Assembly: GCA_021796905.1 (NCBI GenBank)
Contig: JAKABK010000043.1
Span: 1-9,357 of the forward strand
DNA length: 9,357 nucleotides
Direction: 5' to 3'
Origin: Actinomycetes bacterium
GTDB taxonomy: Bacteria > Actinomycetota > Acidimicrobiia > Acidimicrobiales > Palsa-688
The position numbers were made by a program, and so were the translations under genes. Position 1 is the stretch's first letter. Each line of letters begins with the position of its first letter. Below the pieces are notes generated by a model, which was not told the origin of the DNA, did not search any database, and worked only from the letters and a program-made list of their open reading frames with translations. Shown piece after piece: positions 6,742 to 9,357 of the stretch.

Positions 6742-8973
6742 GTGACGCGCGTCGAGGGGGTGGGGCGAGGTCGGGCGGTCGCGACGGTCGAGCGCGTCCT
6801 GCCCTGGCGCCGGCAGGTCCAGACCGCTGACGCCCTCAGCCCTCTCCTCGACGCTTTTCGCCGTCGTCACCCGAGGGCCGACACCGCACTGCTGGTCCAG
6901 GCCTACGAGGTCGCCGACCGGGCCCACGAAGGCCAGTTGCGCTCCTCGGGGGAGGCGTACATCTCCCATCCCCTGGCGGTCGCGACCGTGCTGGCGGGGC
7001 TCGGCCTCGACGACGTGACCTGCGCTGCGGCGCTGCTCCACGACGCCGTCGAGGACACGATCGTCACCCTCGAGGACATCGAGGCGGAGTTCGGTTCGAC
7101 CATCGCGGCGATCGTCGACGGGGTCACCAAGCTCGACCGGTTGCAGTTCGACTCCAAGGAGGCCCAGCAGGCGGCGACGATCCGCAAGATGCTCGTGGCG
7201 ATCGCCCAGGACCCGAGGGTGCTGCTCATCAAGCTGGCGGACCGGCTGCACAACATGCGCACGATCGCTTCCCTTCCCGAGTGGAAGCAGCGTCGAATCG
7301 CCCAGGAGACGCTCGACATCTACGCTCCGTTGGCCCACCGCTTCGGGATCCAGGACATCAAGTGGCAGCTCGAGGACCTGGCGTTCGCCACCCTCCACCC
7401 ACGTCGCTACGCCGAGATCGAGCAGATGGTCGCCACCCGGGCCCCGGAGCGGGACCTGTACCTCGCCCAGGTGATCGGCCAGGTCGAGGAGCGTCTCGCC
7501 GCCGCGCGGATCGAGGGGCAGGTCACCGGTCGACCCAAGCACCTGTACTCGATCTACGAGAAGATGGTGGTGAAGGGCAAGGAGTTCGACGAGATCTACG
7601 ACCTGCTCGGGGTGCGGATCCTGGTCGACTCGGTGAAGGACTGCTGGGCGGTCCTCGGGGCGATCCACGGGGCCTGGACCCCCGTGCAGGGACGGTTCAA
7701 GGACTACGTGAACACCCCGAAGTTCAACCTGTACCAGTCGCTGCACACCACCGTCGTCGGTCCGCAGGGCAAGCCCCTCGAGGTGCAGATCCGCACCTGG
7801 GAGATGCACAGCCGGGCGGAGCGGGGCATCGCCGCCCACTGGGGCTACAAGGAGCAGGCCAGCGCGGCGGACGTGGCGTGGCTCCAGCGGATCGTCGACT
7901 GGTCGAGCGAGAGCACCGACCCCGCCGAGTTCCTCGAGACCCTGAAGCTCGACCTCGAGACCGACGAGGTGTTCGTCTTCACCCCCAAGGGCGACGTGAT
8001 CACCCTGCCGGCGGGGGCGACCCCGATCGACTTCGCCTACACCATCCACACCGAGATCGGTCACCGTTGCATCGGCGCCCGGGTCAACGGCCGCCTGGTG
8101 CCGCTCGACTCGAAGTTGGTCTCGGGTGACAGCGTCGAGATCTTCACCTCGAAGGTCGAGTCCGCCGGGCCGAGCCGGGACTGGTTGAAGATCGCGGCCA
8201 CCCCCCGGGCCCGGGCCAAGATCCGCCAGTGGTTCAGCCGGGAGCGGCGCGAGGACGCGATCGAGTCGGGGCGGGAGGAGCTCGCCAAGGAGCTGCGCCG
8301 GGAGGGCCTCCCGGCCCAGAAGCTGAGCGGCTCACCGCTCGTCGTCGAGCTTGCCGCCTCGATGCACTACCCCGACCTCGACACGCTCCATGCCGCGATC
8401 GGCGAGGGTCGGGTCTCGGCCCGGTCGGTGGCCCAGCGGATCGGCCGGGAGCTGCACGCCGGCGACCACGAGGAGCAGCTCCCGGCGACCGCGCGACGTC
8501 CCCGCCGGGGAGGCGCCCGCCAAGGGGTCCACGTCGAGGGGCTCGACGACGTGATGGTCCGGCTGTCCCGTTGCTGCACCCCGGTACCAGGCGACGAGAT
8601 CATCGGGTTCGTCACCCGGGGGCGGGGGGTGAGCGTGCACCGCAGCGACTGCTCCAACGCGGCCTCGCTGTCGGCGAGCGAGGTGGGCCGGCTGATCGAG
8701 GTGGAATGGGACGACCGCGGCGGGGCGTTCACCGCCGCGGTCGAGCTCGAGGCCCTCGACCGTTCCCGGCTCGGCGTGGACGTCTGGAAGGTGTTCTCCG
8801 ACCACCACCTGAACATCCTGCGCAGCGAGACGTTGACCAAGTCGGACCGGGTCACCCGGATGCGCTTCGAGTTCGAGCTCGCAGACCCCGCCCACCTCGA
8901 GTCGGTGCTCAACGCCATCAAGCGCGTCGACAGCGTCTACGACGCCTACCGCGTCCTGCCCAACCGGGGTTGA
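6742..8973 (+). CDS. rel: Bifunctional (p)ppGpp synthetase/hydrolase Rel (RelA/SpoT family)
   Basis: Rel transfers pyrophosphate from ATP to GDP/GTP to make (p)ppGpp and also hydrolyses it, setting the stringent response. The 743 residues show the full long-RSH layout. The HD hydrolase domain (about 45-195) has His76, HDAVED (100-105) and ADRLHN (166-171). The synthetase domain has GRPKHLYSIYEKM (263-275), YDLLGVRI (286-293), RFKD (318-321) and LEVQIRT (346-352). TGS spans about 409-470 and is followed by the helical region. The zinc-finger-like domain has Cys611-Cys612 and HRSDC (633-637), and an ACT domain lies at about 664-738. RFKD is the basic form of the charge motif found in bifunctional enzymes, and hydrolase residues are intact, so both activities are expected. 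GTG 6742 is the first start available after an in-frame stop at 6691, but its ribosome binding site is poor; GTG 6760 would trim six residues. Confidence 0.97.
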   Translation: MTRVEGVGRGRAVATVERVLPWRRQVQTADALSPLLDAFRRRHPRADTALLVQAYEVADRAHEGQLRSSGEAYISHPLAVATVLAGLGLDDVTCAAALLHDAVEDTIVTLEDIEAEFGSTIAAIVDGVTKLDRLQFDSKEAQQAATIRKMLVAIAQDPRVLLIKLADRLHNMRTIASLPEWKQRRIAQETLDIYAPLAHRFGIQDIKWQLEDLAFATLHPRRYAEIEQMVATRAPERDLYLAQVIGQVEERLAAARIEGQVTGRPKHLYSIYEKMVVKGKEFDEIYDLLGVRILVDSVKDCWAVLGAIHGAWTPVQGRFKDYVNTPKFNLYQSLHTTVVGPQGKPLEVQIRTWEMHSRAERGIAAHWGYKEQASAADVAWLQRIVDWSSESTDPAEFLETLKLDLETDEVFVFTPKGDVITLPAGATPIDFAYTIHTEIGHRCIGARVNGRLVPLDSKLVSGDSVEIFTSKVESAGPSRDWLKIAATPRARAKIRQWFSRERREDAIESGREELAKELRREGLPAQKLSGSPLVVELAASMHYPDLDTLHAAIGEGRVSARSVAQRIGRELHAGDHEEQLPATARRPRRGGARQGVHVEGLDDVMVRLSRCCTPVPGDEIIGFVTRGRGVSVHRSDCSNAASLSASEVGRLIEVEWDDRGGAFTAAVELEALDRSRLGVDVWKVFSDHHLNILRSETLTKSDRVTRMRFEFELADPAHLESVLNAIKRVDSVYDAYRVLPNRG

Positions 8974-8982
8974 GGTCCGAGC

Positions 8983-9014
8983 CGGGCTCGAGGCCCTCAC
9001 GGCTTCGAGGCCCG
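8983..9014 (+). terminator. Hairpin H1 just after rel, possible terminator
   Basis: CGGGCTCGAGGCC (8983-8995) pairs with GGCTTCGAGGCCCG (9001-9014) over a CTCAC loop: 13 base pairs with one wobble and one bulged G. It starts 10 bases after the rel stop, the right place for a terminator. There is no U-tract, which is common for actinobacterial terminator candidates but lowers certainty. Its 3' end overlaps the next hairpin. Confidence 0.5.
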
Positions 9015-9054
9015 ACCGGGGACGAGGGCCGGGTGGTTGCGGGCCCTGGTCGGG
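9011..9054 (+). repeat. Hairpin H2, overlapping H1 and a third stem
   Basis: CCCGACC (9011-9017) pairs with GGTCGGG (9048-9054), and inside it AGGGCC (9025-9030) pairs with GGCCCT (9042-9047) around an 11-base loop, with a 7-base bulge on the left. Its left arm shares CCCG with H1. Its right arm can alternatively pair as GGTCGG (9048-9053) with CCGACC (9057-9062). These are mutually exclusive folds. Confidence 0.45.
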
Positions 9055-9061
9055 CTCCGAC

Positions 9062-9078
9062 CCCTGACAGGGTCCCTG
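9062..9078 (+). promoter_or_regulatory. Alternating CCCTG/CAGGG half-sites over the -35 box
   Basis: CCCTG (9062-9066), A, CAGGG (9068-9072), T, CCCTG (9074-9078) form two overlapping inverted repeats with single-base centres. The block covers the -35 hexamer and enters the spacer of the promoter below, where a repressor would bind. No binding protein is known to me for this sequence. It is seen in sequence; operator function is inferred. Confidence 0.4.
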
Positions 9079-9092
9079 CCGGGGGGTACGAT
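9064..9092 (+). promoter_or_regulatory. Near-consensus promoter for the 62-codon gene
   Basis: CTGACA (9064-9069) and TACGAT (9087-9092) are separated by exactly 17 bp. This is the best match to the primary sigma factor consensus in the window (one mismatch to TTGACA; TAnnnT at -10). The start would be near 9099, leaving a leader of about 33 bases before the ATG at 9132. Confidence 0.65.
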
Positions 9093-9120
9093 GGAGATGA
9101 GTGGAGCTGTGTCCCCGGGG

Positions 9121-9126
9121 GGGAGG
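9121..9126 (+). promoter_or_regulatory. Strong ribosome binding site of the small gene
   Basis: GGGAGG lies 5 bases before the ATG at 9132, which decides the start; no other ATG or GTG lies in frame close upstream. The bases TCCCC (9112-9116) could pair with GGGGA (9120-9124) and partly hide the site, so some control of translation is possible. Confidence 0.65.
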
Positions 9127-9131
9127 TCGAG

Positions 9132-9320
9132 ATGTCCTGGACCGAGGGTTTGTTCGCTTTCATCCGGTGGCGCCGGCAGCGCAGGGAGCCCACCGCAGCG
9201 GCGACGCTGGTGCGGGAGGCCGAGGAGTGGCTGGCCGGACAGCCGCCGCGCCAGCGTCCCGACGGGATGTGGCCGCCGCTGCGAGGTGGCGGCCCGCCAG
9301 GCGGCAGCTCACCGGGCTGA
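9132..9320 (+). CDS. Small hypothetical protein, 62 residues
   Basis: I do not recognise this protein. It is supported as a real gene by its own near-consensus promoter, a strong GGGAGG ribosome binding site at ideal spacing, and an ATG start. The N-terminal half begins MSWTEGLFAFIRWRRQRRE: a short hydrophobic/aromatic stretch (7-13) running into a basic cluster (12-18), which could form an amphipathic, membrane-touching helix. A second helix-like part (21-35) is mixed-charge and ends EEWL. The rest (36-62) is Pro/Gly-rich and probably disordered. Four tryptophans (3, 13, 33, 47) are many for this length. It has no signal peptide, full membrane helix or cysteine pair. It follows rel in the same direction, but the hairpins between suggest separate transcription. 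GC-rich DNA readily leaves open frames, so a false call remains possible. Confidence 0.55.
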   Translation: MSWTEGLFAFIRWRRQRREPTAAATLVREAEEWLAGQPPRQRPDGMWPPLRGGGPPGGSSPG

Positions 9321-9350
9321 GCCGGGCCTGGCCGGGCCTGGCCGGGCCCC
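9321..9350 (+). repeat. 10-bp direct repeat after the small gene
   Basis: GCCGGGCCTG occurs twice (9321-9330, 9331-9340) and is followed by an imperfect third copy, GCCGGGCCCC (9341-9350). It begins directly after the stop codon. It is noncoding as far as seen. The window ends 7 bases later, so whether it continues into a terminator cannot be judged. Confidence 0.7.
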
Positions 9351-9357
9351 GACCCTG

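Noticed and set aside
6577..8064. Long open frame of 495 codons on the - strand opposite apt and rel
   Set aside because: It mirrors the codons of rel, whose domains are complete on the + strand. GC-rich third positions leave the opposite strand open, and its translation is low-complexity Asp/Arg/Leu/Gly without a family motif.
8229..9131. + strand open frame overlapping the 3' part of rel and continuing into the small gene, suggesting a longer protein or a rel frameshift
   Set aside because: Rel keeps intact zinc-finger and ACT domains to its own stop at 8971-8973, and the overlapping part is Arg/Pro-rich shadow. Only the piece from ATG 9132 has its own signals.
1..9357. Mobile element, prophage, toxin-antitoxin or defence system
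   Set aside because: No transposase, integrase, terminal repeats, tRNA or attachment-like duplication was seen. Composition is even, and the gene order is a conserved chromosomal block.

Overview
The window is high-GC DNA with strong GC preference at third codon positions. It carries the gene order ruvC-ruvA-ruvB-yajC-secD-secF-apt-rel, all on the + strand. This order is a well-known conserved block of Actinobacteria (Mycobacterium and Streptomyces share it). The Rel, RuvB and SecD sequences also look actinobacterial: SecD has a low-complexity insert in its extracytoplasmic domain and Rel carries RFKD with the actinobacterial LEVQIRT stretch. A deep-branching class such as Acidimicrobiia is possible, but that is a guess.

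Layout. Bases 1-2166 hold the Holliday-junction resolvasome: ruvC (5' end cut off by the window), ruvA and ruvB, joined by ATGA and GTGA overlaps. A short gap (2167-2254) contains a perfect 8-bp inverted repeat with a TAAGGT -10-like hexamer in its loop. Bases 2255-6080 hold the accessory module of the Sec translocon: yajC, secD and secF, tightly packed and probably one operon. Next come a 93-bp gap with a -10-like element placed for a leaderless transcript, apt (adenine salvage) and rel (bifunctional ppGpp synthetase/hydrolase), with 37 bp between apt and rel. After rel, 8974-9131 is dense in overlapping inverted repeats and ends in a near-consensus promoter and a strong Shine-Dalgarno site. 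These serve an unrecognised 62-codon gene (9132-9320). The window closes with a 10-bp direct repeat.

How the genes work together. RuvABC branch-migrates and cuts Holliday junctions. YajC-SecD-SecF assist the SecYEG channel, using the proton gradient to pull exported proteins across. Apt converts adenine and PRPP to AMP, and Rel makes and degrades (p)ppGpp, so the last two tie purine supply to starvation signalling. The core is housekeeping and I see no mobile element, CRISPR array, phage gene or defence system. The unusual parts are the long disordered tails and inserts on the Sec accessory proteins (acidic on YajC, basic on SecF, Ser/Lys-rich between two cysteines in SecD) and the well-signalled small gene after rel.
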